From positions 1-22,955 of the forward strand of contig JACPZF010000014.1 in NCBI GenBank assembly GCA_016195615.1: a stretch of 22,955 nucleotides of DNA, read 5' to 3'. The stretch's first letter is position 1. Each line of letters opens with the position of its first letter. The stretch is from Candidatus Gottesmanbacteria bacterium. Lineage in GTDB: Bacteria; Patescibacteriota; Microgenomatia; JACPZF01. The notes beneath the pieces were generated by a model. That model saw only the letters and a list, made by a program, of their open reading frames with translations. It ran no database searches and had not been told where the DNA came from. A program made the translations under genes and the position numbers. Shown piece after piece: positions 1-5,783 of this stretch.

Positions 1-88
1 CTTTCAACCGGATAAGCGCTATGGGTGATGTGGTAAAATATCCTTTAAGAAGATGTTTTTCATCATCGGACAGGTTAATGCGTATCAC
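1..88 (-). mobile_element. IS630-like transposase, N-terminal fragment cut by the window edge
   Basis: Reading the minus strand from a GTG at 88 gives 29 codons beginning VIRINLSDDEKHLLK and ending near ALIRLK at the window edge. A short polar start followed by a region leading into the first HTH helix is typical of IS630/Tc1-type transposases. An in-frame stop lies upstream at 101-103, so the protein starts between there and 88. No inverted repeat was identified. The match is from memory of the family and the piece is short, so the family call is tentative; it could be another HTH protein. Confidence 0.4.
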
Positions 89-137
89 TCTTTTAGGATA
101 CTACAAAACCTGACATTTCGTTTTTAAAGAGCTATAT

Positions 138-1190
138 ATGATTGATACGAAGTTAAAACCACGACAGATAAAAATTCTGGACATACTTTCCCAAACTCCA
201 ATTAGAGGTGTCGAAATAGCAAATAAAATCAAAGATTTCTATCCAATGTCTAAAGCAACTCTAATGAGGGAAATGACCTTTCTTATAAGTCAAAATTATA
301 TCAAGGTTCAAGGAAAAGGAAAAAATACTGTTTATATATCTTCGCAGGATCCCTTTTTGAAATATATAGATATTGAGGAATATTTCAAGGAAAATTCTCC
401 TTTTAGAGTCGGAGGAATAAAAAATTTTAAATTAGATGTTGTTAATAAGTTTAAAAATGCCTTTTCAAACAAAGAAAAGAAAGAACTCAACTTAATTTCA
501 AAAAAACTTAGCGAACAAAAAAAGAAAATAGATCCAAGTATTTTTAAAAGAGAAATAGAACGTTTTACAATTGAGTTTGCCTGGAAGTCTTCAAAAATAG
601 AAGGAAATACCTATTCACTGCTGGAAACGGAAATTTTAATTAAACAAATGAAAGAAGCGGTGGGACACACAAAATATGAAGCATTAATGATCCTTAATCA
701 TAAAAACGCAATTGATTTTATTTTACAAAATTCAAGTGAATTTAGGACATTGACTTTAAATAAAATATTTAATCTTCATAATATTTTAACTAAAGATTTA
801 GAAATTTCATCAGGAATTCGAAAAAATAAAGTGGTAATTACTGGAACTGAATATATGCCTTTGAGTAATTCCAGAGAAATCGAAAACGCACTGGAGGAAA
901 TTATTAAAACAATAAATACAACCGATTTTCCCTTAACGAAGGCGTTAATTACGGTTCTAATGATTGCCTATTTGCAACCGTTCGTTGATGGTAATAAAAG
1001 AACGGGAAGAACTTTGGCAAACGCTCTTTTAATAGCCTACGACTTGTACCCTCTGTCATATCGTGATGTGAATATAGTTGAATATGTTAAGGCGATGCTT
1101 TTGTTTTATGAAACGAACAATATTTATCATTTCAAACAAATTTTCGTTAATCAATTTTACTTTTCAGTAAATAACTATTTTCAGCAATAA
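138..1190 (+). CDS. Fic-domain protein with N-terminal winged helix; catalytic His replaced by Gln
   Basis: Fic proteins usually transfer AMP or another nucleotide phosphate onto protein hydroxyls. This 350-residue protein has a winged-helix-like N-terminus (about residues 5-70), a linker, and a Fic core (about 140-330). The Fic loop reads QPFVDGNKRTGR at about 280-291: phosphate-binding residues are kept, but the first position, normally the catalytic His, is Gln (codon CAA). An inhibitory-helix motif of the (S/T)xxxE(G/N) type is present as SSKIEG at about 151-156, which would make it a class II Fic protein with in-cis inhibition. The ATG at 138 has no clear ribosome binding site. The stop codon is followed without a gap by a 27-bp-type repeat. 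The domain call is firm; enzymatic activity is doubtful. The winged helix suggests DNA binding and possibly self-regulation. Confidence 0.9.
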   Translation: MIDTKLKPRQIKILDILSQTPIRGVEIANKIKDFYPMSKATLMREMTFLISQNYIKVQGKGKNTVYISSQDPFLKYIDIEEYFKENSPFRVGGIKNFKLDVVNKFKNAFSNKEKKELNLISKKLSEQKKKIDPSIFKREIERFTIEFAWKSSKIEGNTYSLLETEILIKQMKEAVGHTKYEALMILNHKNAIDFILQNSSEFRTLTLNKIFNLHNILTKDLEISSGIRKNKVVITGTEYMPLSNSREIENALEEIIKTINTTDFPLTKALITVLMIAYLQPFVDGNKRTGRTLANALLIAYDLYPLSYRDVNIVEYVKAMLLFYETNNIYHFKQIFVNQFYFSVNNYFQQ

Positions 1191-1250
1191 GTTCGGATAG
1201 TGTCCATTAGGGTACTTCGACAAACTCAGTATTATAAGGAGCATTTTCTT
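1191..1250. repeat. Intergenic 27-bp-type repeat R1, interrupted by a 25-bp insert
   Basis: The first part (1191-1212, starting GTTCGGATAGTG) and the last part (GGAGCATTTTCTT, 1238-1250) match the copy at 1916-1950, which also reads GGAGCATTTTCTT. Between them sit 25 extra bases (1213-1237) containing CTTCGACAAACTCAG. The repeat begins on the base after the Fic stop codon. On the minus strand it decodes as TLMDTIRT, a variant of the recombinase ending seen in the other copies. Confidence 0.8.
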
Positions 1251-1268
1251 CTCAGAACCTCACAAGGC

Positions 1269-1285
1269 TCTAGAATTATTCTAGA
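1269..1285. repeat. Perfect 8-bp-arm palindrome
   Basis: TCTAGAATTATTCTAGA has perfect 8-base arms around one central T. It lies between repeat R1 and the putative promoter of the NYN gene, so it could be an operator or the stem of a terminator for the Fic gene. There is no T-tract directly behind it, which makes a terminator less likely. Confidence 0.5.
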
Positions 1286-1292
1286 CAATCAG

Positions 1293-1310
1293 TTGCTTTT
1301 GTGTTATAGT
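1293..1310 (+). promoter_or_regulatory. Putative extended -10 promoter upstream of the NYN gene
   Basis: TTGCTT at 1293-1298 is a weak -35. The extended -10 element TGTTATAGT ends at 1310. The spacing is short, so recognition would depend on the TGn extension. Transcription would start near 1317, ahead of the terminator-like hairpin at 1326-1360. Confidence 0.4.
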
Positions 1311-1325
1311 ACGTCTACTAAAATC

Positions 1326-1360
1326 TCCTGCAACACCGTAAGGTCTTTGCAGGATTTTTT
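1326..1360 (+). terminator. Intrinsic terminator in the leader of the NYN gene
   Basis: An 8-bp stem (TCCTGCAA with TTGCAGGA) encloses a nested ACC-GTAA-GGT hairpin and is followed by six T residues at 1355-1360. A similar CCTGCA/TGCAGG terminator lies at 3514-3545, also followed by ATTGG. It could end the Fic transcript, or cut short transcripts starting at the promoter near 1305. Confidence 0.75.
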
Positions 1361-1386
1361 ATTGGAGAAAATGATAAGATAGAAAC

Positions 1387-1908
1387 ATGACCAAAGAAAG
1401 ATGTCTAATTTTAATAGACGGTAGCAATTTTTATTTCAAGCTTAAAGATCTTAAATTAGGGCGCCTTTTGGATTTTGATTTCAAGAAATTATTAAAAAAA
1501 TTAACAGGAAATCACAAATTAGTAAAATGCGTATATTTTATCGGAAAAGTCAGAACAGACGGAACAGAACATACTCAAAAATTATTTAACGACCAAAGAA
1601 AATTACTATCAAGGCTGAGACAGAGCGGAATTAGTTATTCGCTTGGTTATCTCCTAAAATCAGATGGTAAATATCGCGAAAAAGGTGTTGATGTAAATAT
1701 GGCTGTTAATATTCTTGTTGCTTCATATGAAAACATATGCGACCGTATTATTCTAGTTTCCTCAGATACTGATTTACTCCCAGCAATAAAGAAAGCCAAA
1801 GAAAAGGGCAAAAAAGTTGAATATATTGGATTTTCTCATCAGCCTAGTTTGGCGATGATTGCTAATTGCACAGAATCAAGATTGTTAAAGAAAGAAGATC
1901 TAGTGTAA
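1387..1908 (+). CDS. NYN-domain (LabA/DUF88-like) PIN-fold ribonuclease
   Basis: NYN proteins are PIN-fold metal-dependent RNases. The 173-residue protein covers little more than the domain. The first acidic strand is LILIDGSNFYF (D11, N14). A central KGVDVNMAVNIL carries the second acidic residue (D102), and VSSDTDLLPAI supplies D127 and D129. These Asp residues form the metal site of the family. There is no signal peptide or membrane segment, so it is cytoplasmic. The gene stands alone, with a terminator in front and a 27-bp repeat 7 bp behind its stop codon. The target RNA is unknown. A role in RNA turnover or as a stand-alone defence or toxin-like nuclease is possible but unsupported. Confidence 0.88.
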   Translation: MTKERCLILIDGSNFYFKLKDLKLGRLLDFDFKKLLKKLTGNHKLVKCVYFIGKVRTDGTEHTQKLFNDQRKLLSRLRQSGISYSLGYLLKSDGKYREKGVDVNMAVNILVASYENICDRIILVSSDTDLLPAIKKAKEKGKKVEYIGFSHQPSLAMIANCTESRLLKKEDLV

Positions 1909-1915
1909 TTTTATA

Positions 1916-1950
1916 GTTCGGATAGCGTCCACTAAGGGGAGCATTTTCTT
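1916..1950. repeat. Intergenic 27-bp repeat R2 with 8-bp extension
   Basis: This copy starts GTTCGGATAGCGTCCACTAA and ends GGGGAGC at 1942, followed by ATTTTCTT shared with R1. It starts 7 bp after the NYN stop codon. On the minus strand it reads MLPLVDAIRT, the C-terminal signature of a serine recombinase, but the frame is not part of any intact gene. Confidence 0.85.
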
Positions 1951-1970
1951 ACAGGGCCCCACTGGTCTTT

Positions 1971-1979
1971 TGGTATGAT
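1971..1979 (+). promoter_or_regulatory. Extended -10 promoter of the DUF5674 gene
   Basis: TGGTATGAT is an extended -10 (TGn plus TATGAT), with its last base 11 bp before the GTG at 1991. It closely resembles TGGTACAAT in front of the VOC gene. Transcription would start about 5 bases before the start codon, leaving no room for a Shine-Dalgarno site. Confidence 0.5.
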
Positions 1980-1990
1980 AAAATATACTG

Positions 1991-2335
1991 GTGGTTATTA
2001 CAAAATCAGAACCCTTCACAAACAAAGAAATAGAAAAACTCAAAGAACTTTTTGAGGTTTACATAAAAACGGTAATAGATGTAAGTAAAAAAATTTGTTC
2101 AGCGGGCTGCGATCGTCACTACGAGTCAGAAAAAATTCTTTTAGATCGGGGGTCAAGACAAGAAGACCTATGGGGTGGTGGGATAGATTTGGAAACAAAA
2201 GCCGTTGATTGTAATTCGATGATTAATATTCGGCCCACTATTAATAACAGTAATGAAGTAATTGATAAGAAAATTAGAGAAGAATTTGAAAGACTTTCTA
2301 AATTCTTTTTTAAAAATATTTATGAGCAAAAATAA
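1991..2335 (+). CDS. DUF5674 family protein
   Basis: The 114-residue product shows the pattern of DUF5674: a helical start with PFTNKEIEKL, then KTVIDVSKKICSAGC, then the conserved block LLDRGSRQEDLWGGGIDLE and a DCNSMINIRP strand. Function is unknown; the family is common in candidate-phyla bacteria and some cyanobacteria. The GTG at 1991 is chosen because it sits just behind an extended -10 and gives the family's usual N-terminus. The following gene starts inside this one (ATG at 2322 against stop at 2333-2335), so the two are translationally coupled and probably work together. The C-terminal region (about 90-114) is rich in Lys, Glu and Phe, perhaps a partner-binding helix. Confidence 0.8.
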   Translation: MVITKSEPFTNKEIEKLKELFEVYIKTVIDVSKKICSAGCDRHYESEKILLDRGSRQEDLWGGGIDLETKAVDCNSMINIRPTINNSNEVIDKKIREEFERLSKFFFKNIYEQK

Positions 2336-2594
2336 AATTATTCTTTCTTCCCTGGCAATTGATCTAAAAAGAGTGGCCTTAGGACTACAAAGAAATTCAT
2401 TTTCGATGGCTAAAAGATTTGAGCAGGAAGCTTATAAAAGAAAATCTGAAATTGATACCAAGGATTTAGCACCATACATGCAGGCTTTGTTGTCAAGATT
2501 GGACAAGTCCTTAACAAGCAGTAGTTTAGAAAGAAAAGCCGAAGATGCATTGTTTTATAGTACTCTAATCCAAAATTATGTGCTTTATAAATAA
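2322..2594 (+). CDS. Small helical protein of unknown function, paired with DUF5674
   Basis: This 90-residue product begins MSKNKIILSSLAIDLKRVAL. The ATG at 2322 is preferred over an in-frame ATG at 2262 because it overlaps the DUF5674 stop by 14 bp, a normal coupling distance. The protein is predicted to be mostly helical and charged, with segments AKRFEQEAYKRKSEI and KAEDALFYSTLIQNYVLYK, and no Cys or membrane segment. I do not recognise a family. A two-gene unit on its own promoter between repeats resembles a toxin-antitoxin or regulator pair, but no catalytic motif supports this. The stop is followed directly by a GTTCGG repeat start. Confidence 0.65.
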   Translation: MSKNKIILSSLAIDLKRVALGLQRNSFSMAKRFEQEAYKRKSEIDTKDLAPYMQALLSRLDKSLTSSSLERKAEDALFYSTLIQNYVLYK

Positions 2595-2640
2595 GTTCGG
2601 TACGAATTACCCTTACACAATTCGACTAAGTGTTCTTCCG
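2595..2640. repeat. Divergent GTTCGG boundary sequence
   Basis: Starting on the base after the stop codon, the sequence reads GTTCGGTACGAATTACCC. Only the first six bases agree with the 27-bp repeats; the rest has diverged or comes from a different recombinase end. In one minus-strand frame it ends VRVIRTE. It is included for its position and opening bases, with low certainty that it belongs to the family. Confidence 0.35.
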
Positions 2641-2709
2641 TTTTTTGAGTAACAAAAAGATTAAGCTATGCCTTTAATAAGTAAACCCAGCGAGAAAGGG
2701 GGTGAGAAA

Positions 2710-3492
2710 ATGAGCACAAGATTTCAAAAAATAATTTCTGGTCTTTTTCTCGTTAGTGCCGCAAGTTTGCTATTTGCTGGCTGTAGTCTTTATCCAACGA
2801 CCACAGTAAATGTTACTCCCAGCGCGGCGCCAACCGCGGCAATGATGGCCAATAAAGTCGATTTGCAATTTGGCAACCACCCAGGGATGAAACTTCCAGA
2901 GCAAGATGTTTTTGTCATGGGACCAGTTGCTAGTGAAGTCTGGCGACTTGAAGCCGTCGATGCCTTAAAGCCAGAAAATATGAAAAAAATGGTTTATAGC
3001 ACGGCGGCTATGACACCGCACGATCCTTTCAAAATAGGAGCTAGACCGCTCGGTCCTTTTGCCAAGGGGGCAAGCTTAGGCTTTACTCTTGACGATTGGC
3101 TCGCAGCCAGCGGTTCCGGTACTTATAGTTGGGAAGGTGATAAGGCCCAACTTAATCTATCTTTTACCAAACTCGTTCCTAACGCGACTTATACGGTTTG
3201 GTGTTCGAGATTAACATTCCCGCCAAATCCTAAAATAGTGGACAGTCCTTGCGGTGCCGCTGATGGTTCAGAAAACACGTTTAAGACTGATCCCAGTGGA
3301 AACGGTTCGTTTATGTTAAGTCTTAAGCCGCTGGAAGAAAGTACCAAAGAAACCGCCACCGTGATAGCAGTTGCATATCATCGCGACGGAAAAACGTATG
3401 GTGCTGAACCAGGAGATTTTGGTAAAGTTACTCATGTTCAAATAGTAGCTTTGATACCAGTTCCGACAGCAACATCAACGGTAAGCAAGTAG
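2710..3492 (+). CDS. Secreted lipoprotein of unknown function
   Basis: The 260-residue product starts MSTRFQKIISGLFLVSAAS and has a lipobox ending LFAGC at about residues 25-29, so it should be lipidated and anchored on the outer face of the membrane. The ATG at 2710 is preferred over 2668 because GAAAGGGGGTGAG lies just before it and it gives a proper signal peptide. After a Pro/Thr/Ala-rich linker comes a long soluble region. Its second half (from about GTYSWEGDKAQLNLSF) looks like a beta-sandwich with a Cys pair (VWCSRLTF and DSPCGAADG). I do not recognise the family. It is convergent with an ABC transporter that lacks a binding protein, but it does not resemble a typical solute-binding protein. 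Confidence 0.75.
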   Translation: MSTRFQKIISGLFLVSAASLLFAGCSLYPTTTVNVTPSAAPTAAMMANKVDLQFGNHPGMKLPEQDVFVMGPVASEVWRLEAVDALKPENMKKMVYSTAAMTPHDPFKIGARPLGPFAKGASLGFTLDDWLAASGSGTYSWEGDKAQLNLSFTKLVPNATYTVWCSRLTFPPNPKIVDSPCGAADGSENTFKTDPSGNGSFMLSLKPLEESTKETATVIAVAYHRDGKTYGAEPGDFGKVTHVQIVALIPVPTATSTVSK

Positions 3493-3513
3493 AGTAAAAC
3501 AGAAAATTTGTCT

Positions 3514-3545
3514 AAAATCCTGCATCCGAAACGGTGCAGGATTTT
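3514..3545. terminator. Bidirectional intrinsic terminator
   Basis: AAAATCCTGCA (3514-3524) pairs perfectly with TGCAGGATTTT (3535-3545). Inside is CCG-AAA-CGG, giving 11 bp plus 3 bp closed by an AAA loop. The A-tract on one side and T-tract on the other make it work in both directions, for the lipoprotein gene (+) and the ABC ATPase gene (-), whose stop codon overlaps it. Confidence 0.88.
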
Positions 3546-4263
3546 ATTGGTTAAAGGGCATTAAAAGTTTTTTAATAAAAGGTGTTTTCGGAAACTTTAT
3601 AACTTTATTTAGCTCTCCTGCTTGTTCAATCTTGCCGTCAATCATAATGGCAAGTTTTTCAGAGAGGAAAAGAGCGTCTTCGTGATTGTGGGTTACCAGT
3701 ATTTTTGGTATTTCTAGTTTTGAAAATAGCTTTCTTAATTCACTAGCAACATCTACTTTCGTAACTTGGTCAATGTTTGACAGCGGTTCATCTAAAAGAA
3801 GAAGATGGGGCTTAATTGCCAGAGCTCTTGCCAAACCAACTCTCTGTTTTTGACCACCGGAAAGCTCCTGGATTCTTCGTTTTTCAAAACCCATAAGTTC
3901 TACTAAGCTAAGCATCTCTTTCGCCATTGCTTCCTGGTCTTCTTTTGATTTGCCCCTAACGGCAAGGCCATAAGCGACATTGTCCATTACATTAAGATGG
4001 GGAAATAAACCATAATCTTGAGGTAAATAACCAATGTTGCGCTCCTCAATAGGAACATTTGTGATGTCTTTATCATTGAGAGTAATTGTGCCTTTTTTAG
4101 GTGTTAAAATACCCAAAATAGTCAGAAGAAGCGTGCTCTTCCCGCTCCCCGAAGGACCCATTAAAACAAGGGTTTCTGTTTGGCCAACGTCAAGCGAGAG
4201 ATCTTTAATAATAGATCTATCGCTGTAGCCTGCTTCGATATTTTTTAGACTAAGTCCTTTCAT
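3544..4263 (-). CDS. ABC transporter ATP-binding protein (molybdate/tungstate/sulfate-type)
   Basis: This 239-residue ATPase energises the permease encoded just upstream. Walker A is GPSGSGKST (about 36-44), the Q-loop is PQDYGLFPHL (about 81-90), the signature is LSGGQKQR (about 134-141), Walker B is LLLLDEP (about 154-160) and the switch His is in LVTHNHED (about 189-196). It lacks the extra C-terminal regulatory domain seen in long MalK/ModC-type ATPases. Its ATG overlaps the permease stop in an ATGA arrangement, so they are coupled. Family knowledge places such short ATPases with ModB/WtpB-like permeases; the substrate cannot be fixed from sequence. No binding-protein gene is adjacent. 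Confidence 0.9.
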   Translation of the reverse strand: MKGLSLKNIEAGYSDRSIIKDLSLDVGQTETLVLMGPSGSGKSTLLLTILGILTPKKGTITLNDKDITNVPIEERNIGYLPQDYGLFPHLNVMDNVAYGLAVRGKSKEDQEAMAKEMLSLVELMGFEKRRIQELSGGQKQRVGLARALAIKPHLLLLDEPLSNIDQVTKVDVASELRKLFSKLEIPKILVTHNHEDALFLSEKLAIMIDGKIEQAGELNKVIKFPKTPFIKKLLMPFNQ

Positions 4264-5027
4264 GTTAATTTCTTAAATGAAATGATGGCCAAGGTTGATG
4301 CGGTTGTTACCAGGATGGTTGCGGCAAGCGCCTCAATCGTTAAGGTTTTGGCTTGAGTTGCGATAAAGGTGGGAATAATTTCTGTCTGGTAGGGTATAAC
4401 GCTGGCAAAAAGTAAGCTTCCTCCCAACTCCCCCATGGCCCGTGACCAGCACAAAGAAACACCTGCTCCGATGTCTTTAAAAGATAGAGGGATAAATATC
4501 GTTGTAAAGACCAAAAAAGGATTTGCTCCTAAAGAACGGGCTGTTAAGTTCATGCCAGTCTGTTTAATTTCCCGAAAGCGTCTGGTGGTAAAGGAAACAA
4601 CAAAAGGAGCTGAAATAAAAAATTTCGCAATAACAAGGGCGGTAAAAGTAGAGGCTAAATTAACATGTAGAGGTGAGTTTGGTCCAAGCATTAAAAGAAA
4701 TATCATACCCTCAGCAATCGGCGGAAAGGTTTGGGGAACGTCAACGGCCAGCGTTTCTACTAAAAGTTTCCCTTTAAACTCTTTCATCGTCAAAACATAG
4801 GCCAGCGGGACCCCAAAAATAATCGCAAGAGCGGCGGTGGCAAAAGCCGATAAAAGACTCAGGCCTAAAGCGGTAAGAATGCGACTGTTTCCAAATGCAC
4901 CCAAAACAGCGCTAAATGAACCAACGGCGGCAATATATTGATAAAGAAAGGTTGAGATGGAAAAAATAAGAACGAGTCCTGCAAGAAAATAAAGAATTAC
5001 TATGTAGTTTTTGGTGCCAAACTTCAT
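4260..5027 (-). CDS. ABC transporter permease (ModB/WtpB/CysT-like)
   Basis: The 255-residue membrane protein has about six hydrophobic segments. The first begins YIVILYFLAGLVLIFSIS. The cytoplasmic EAA-type loop reads ARSLGANPFLVFTTIFIPLS, followed by KDIGAGVSLCWSRAMGELGG, which resembles the LPL...GILAG...ARxLGEFG pattern of molybdate, tungstate and sulfate permeases. An oxyanion substrate is therefore likely. The start at 5027 sits 7 bases behind a TATAAT on the minus strand, so its mRNA is probably leaderless. It is divergent from the GDCCVxC gene, and the two share one palindromic -10 box. A solute-binding protein gene is missing from the locus; it may lie elsewhere. Confidence 0.87.
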   Translation of the reverse strand: MKFGTKNYIVILYFLAGLVLIFSISTFLYQYIAAVGSFSAVLGAFGNSRILTALGLSLLSAFATAALAIIFGVPLAYVLTMKEFKGKLLVETLAVDVPQTFPPIAEGMIFLLMLGPNSPLHVNLASTFTALVIAKFFISAPFVVSFTTRRFREIKQTGMNLTARSLGANPFLVFTTIFIPLSFKDIGAGVSLCWSRAMGELGGSLLFASVIPYQTEIIPTFIATQAKTLTIEALAATILVTTASTLAIISFKKLT

Positions 5028-5034
5028 ACAAAAT

Positions 5035-5042
5035 ATTATAAT
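5035..5042. promoter_or_regulatory. Shared palindromic -10 box of a symmetric divergent promoter
   Basis: ATTATAAT contains TATAAT on both strands: plus at 5037-5042, minus at 5040-5035. The two start codons (ATG at 5050 on plus, ATG at 5027 on minus) are each 7 bases from their own -10, at equal distances from the centre. No strong -35 is visible on either side. Both transcripts would be leaderless or nearly so, and polymerase could serve only one direction at a time. Confidence 0.65.
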
Positions 5043-5049
5043 GCTTTAT

Positions 5050-5247
5050 ATGAAAAAGAAAACGGAGGCAGTTCTTGCTTGCCCCAAATGTGATACTCCG
5101 CAAAAGGCACACATGCCGACTAACGCCTGCCAATATTTCTACAAATGCACCAACTGTGGAGAAATACTAAAACCTCAAAAGGGAGACTGTTGTGTTTTTT
5201 GCTCTTACGCCGATAGTAAATGTCCACCAAAACAAGAAGAAGAGTAA
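5050..5247 (+). CDS. GDCCVxC-family small zinc-ribbon-like protein
   Basis: The 65-residue protein contains CPKC (11-14), C27, CTNC (33-36), then GDCCVFC (46-51) and C58. This matches the family described as GDCCVxC-domain (seleno)proteins, in which one Cys of the motif can be selenocysteine; here both positions are Cys codons. The four ribbon Cys suggest a bound metal such as zinc, and the vicinal Cys pair may bind a soft metal or do thiol chemistry. Biochemical function is unknown. The ATG at 5050 is chosen because it lies 7 bases behind TATAAT and gives the family N-terminus MKKKTEAVLACPKC; the ATG at 5041 overlaps the -10. It is divergent from the ABC permease gene. Confidence 0.85.
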   Translation: MKKKTEAVLACPKCDTPQKAHMPTNACQYFYKCTNCGEILKPQKGDCCVFCSYADSKCPPKQEEE

Positions 5248-5259
5248 GTTATAAAATAA

Positions 5260-5286
5260 GTTCTCATATAGTCCATCAGTCGGAGC
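5260..5286. repeat. Intergenic 27-bp repeat R4 (DYMRT type)
   Basis: The copy starts GTTCTCATATAGTCCATCAG and ends TCGGAGC, 12 bp behind the GDCCVxC stop. It differs at only three positions from the segment inside the recombinase remnant at 6729-6755. On the minus strand it reads LLRLMDYMRTYF. The final CGGAGC could pair with GCTCCG at 5310-5315, which is followed by a weak T-rich tail. Confidence 0.85.
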
Positions 5287-5330
5287 AAGTGACTTTGGAA
5301 CCTATCAAGGCTCCGCTCTTTATTTATATA

Positions 5331-5339
5331 TGGTACAAT
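5331..5339 (+). promoter_or_regulatory. Extended -10 promoter of the VOC gene
   Basis: TGGTACAAT is an extended -10, with the ATG at 5346 after a 6-base gap. Transcription should start at or next to the A of the start codon, so the mRNA is probably leaderless. It closely matches TGGTATGAT at 1971-1979. Confidence 0.55.
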
Positions 5340-5345
5340 AATATC

Positions 5346-5780
5346 ATGGGTAAAGTAGCACTCACAGATTTAATAATAGAACTCCATGTTCCCGACTTTG
5401 ATAAAGTTTTAGATTTTTATGGAAAATTAGGATTTAAGAAAGTTTGGGAATATCCTCCAAAAGATCAATCTGGTTATTTAGTGATGAAACGAGGGGAAAG
5501 TGTAATTGCGTTTTTTTGTGGTAATAATGAAGTATATAACCATCCATTCTTCAAAAGGTTTCCTAAAAACACAGTTCGTGGTTATGCCGTTGAGTTGGCT
5601 ATTTATATATCCGATAAGCCTATTGATGATTATTATCAAGAAGTTGTTAATAATGTAGGAGAAAAATATATAGTACAGCCATTAATAGTTAAACCTTGGG
5701 GTTCTAAAGATTTTCGTATGATTGACCCATTTGGATTTTATCTTCGTTTTGGAGAGCCAGACAATATTCTTCAAGTATAA
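5346..5780 (+). CDS. VOC-superfamily protein (glyoxalase/bleomycin-resistance fold)
   Basis: The 144-residue product begins MGKVALTDLIIELHVPDFDKVLDFY, the first beta-alpha-beta unit of a vicinal-oxygen-chelate domain. This is followed by KLGFKKVWEYPP, a VMKRGESVIAFF strand, and the closing FRMIDPFGFYLRFGEP, which matches the usual D-P-x-G-[NF]-x-[LI]-x-[FL] ending. One VOC domain normally dimerises. Metal ligands are not clearly conserved (a His in HVPDF and Glu in VELAIY are candidates), so this could be an antibiotic-binding protein, a small-molecule sequestering protein or a minor enzyme. The ATG at 5346 is chosen because of the adjacent -10 box. It is a single gene with its own promoter, flanked by 27-bp repeats on both sides. 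Confidence 0.85.
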   Translation: MGKVALTDLIIELHVPDFDKVLDFYGKLGFKKVWEYPPKDQSGYLVMKRGESVIAFFCGNNEVYNHPFFKRFPKNTVRGYAVELAIYISDKPIDDYYQEVVNNVGEKYIVQPLIVKPWGSKDFRMIDPFGFYLRFGEPDNILQV

Positions 5781-5783
5781 GAG

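Noticed and set aside
1200..1382. 60-codon open frame between Fic and NYN genes
   Set aside because: It is made of repeat R1, a palindrome and a terminator hairpin; the start codon lies inside the repeat and the product shows no protein character.
5281..5315. CGGAGC...GCTCCG as a strong terminator after the GDCCVxC gene
   Set aside because: The 6-bp stem closes a 23-base loop and the tail is only mildly T-rich; support is too weak for a separate feature.
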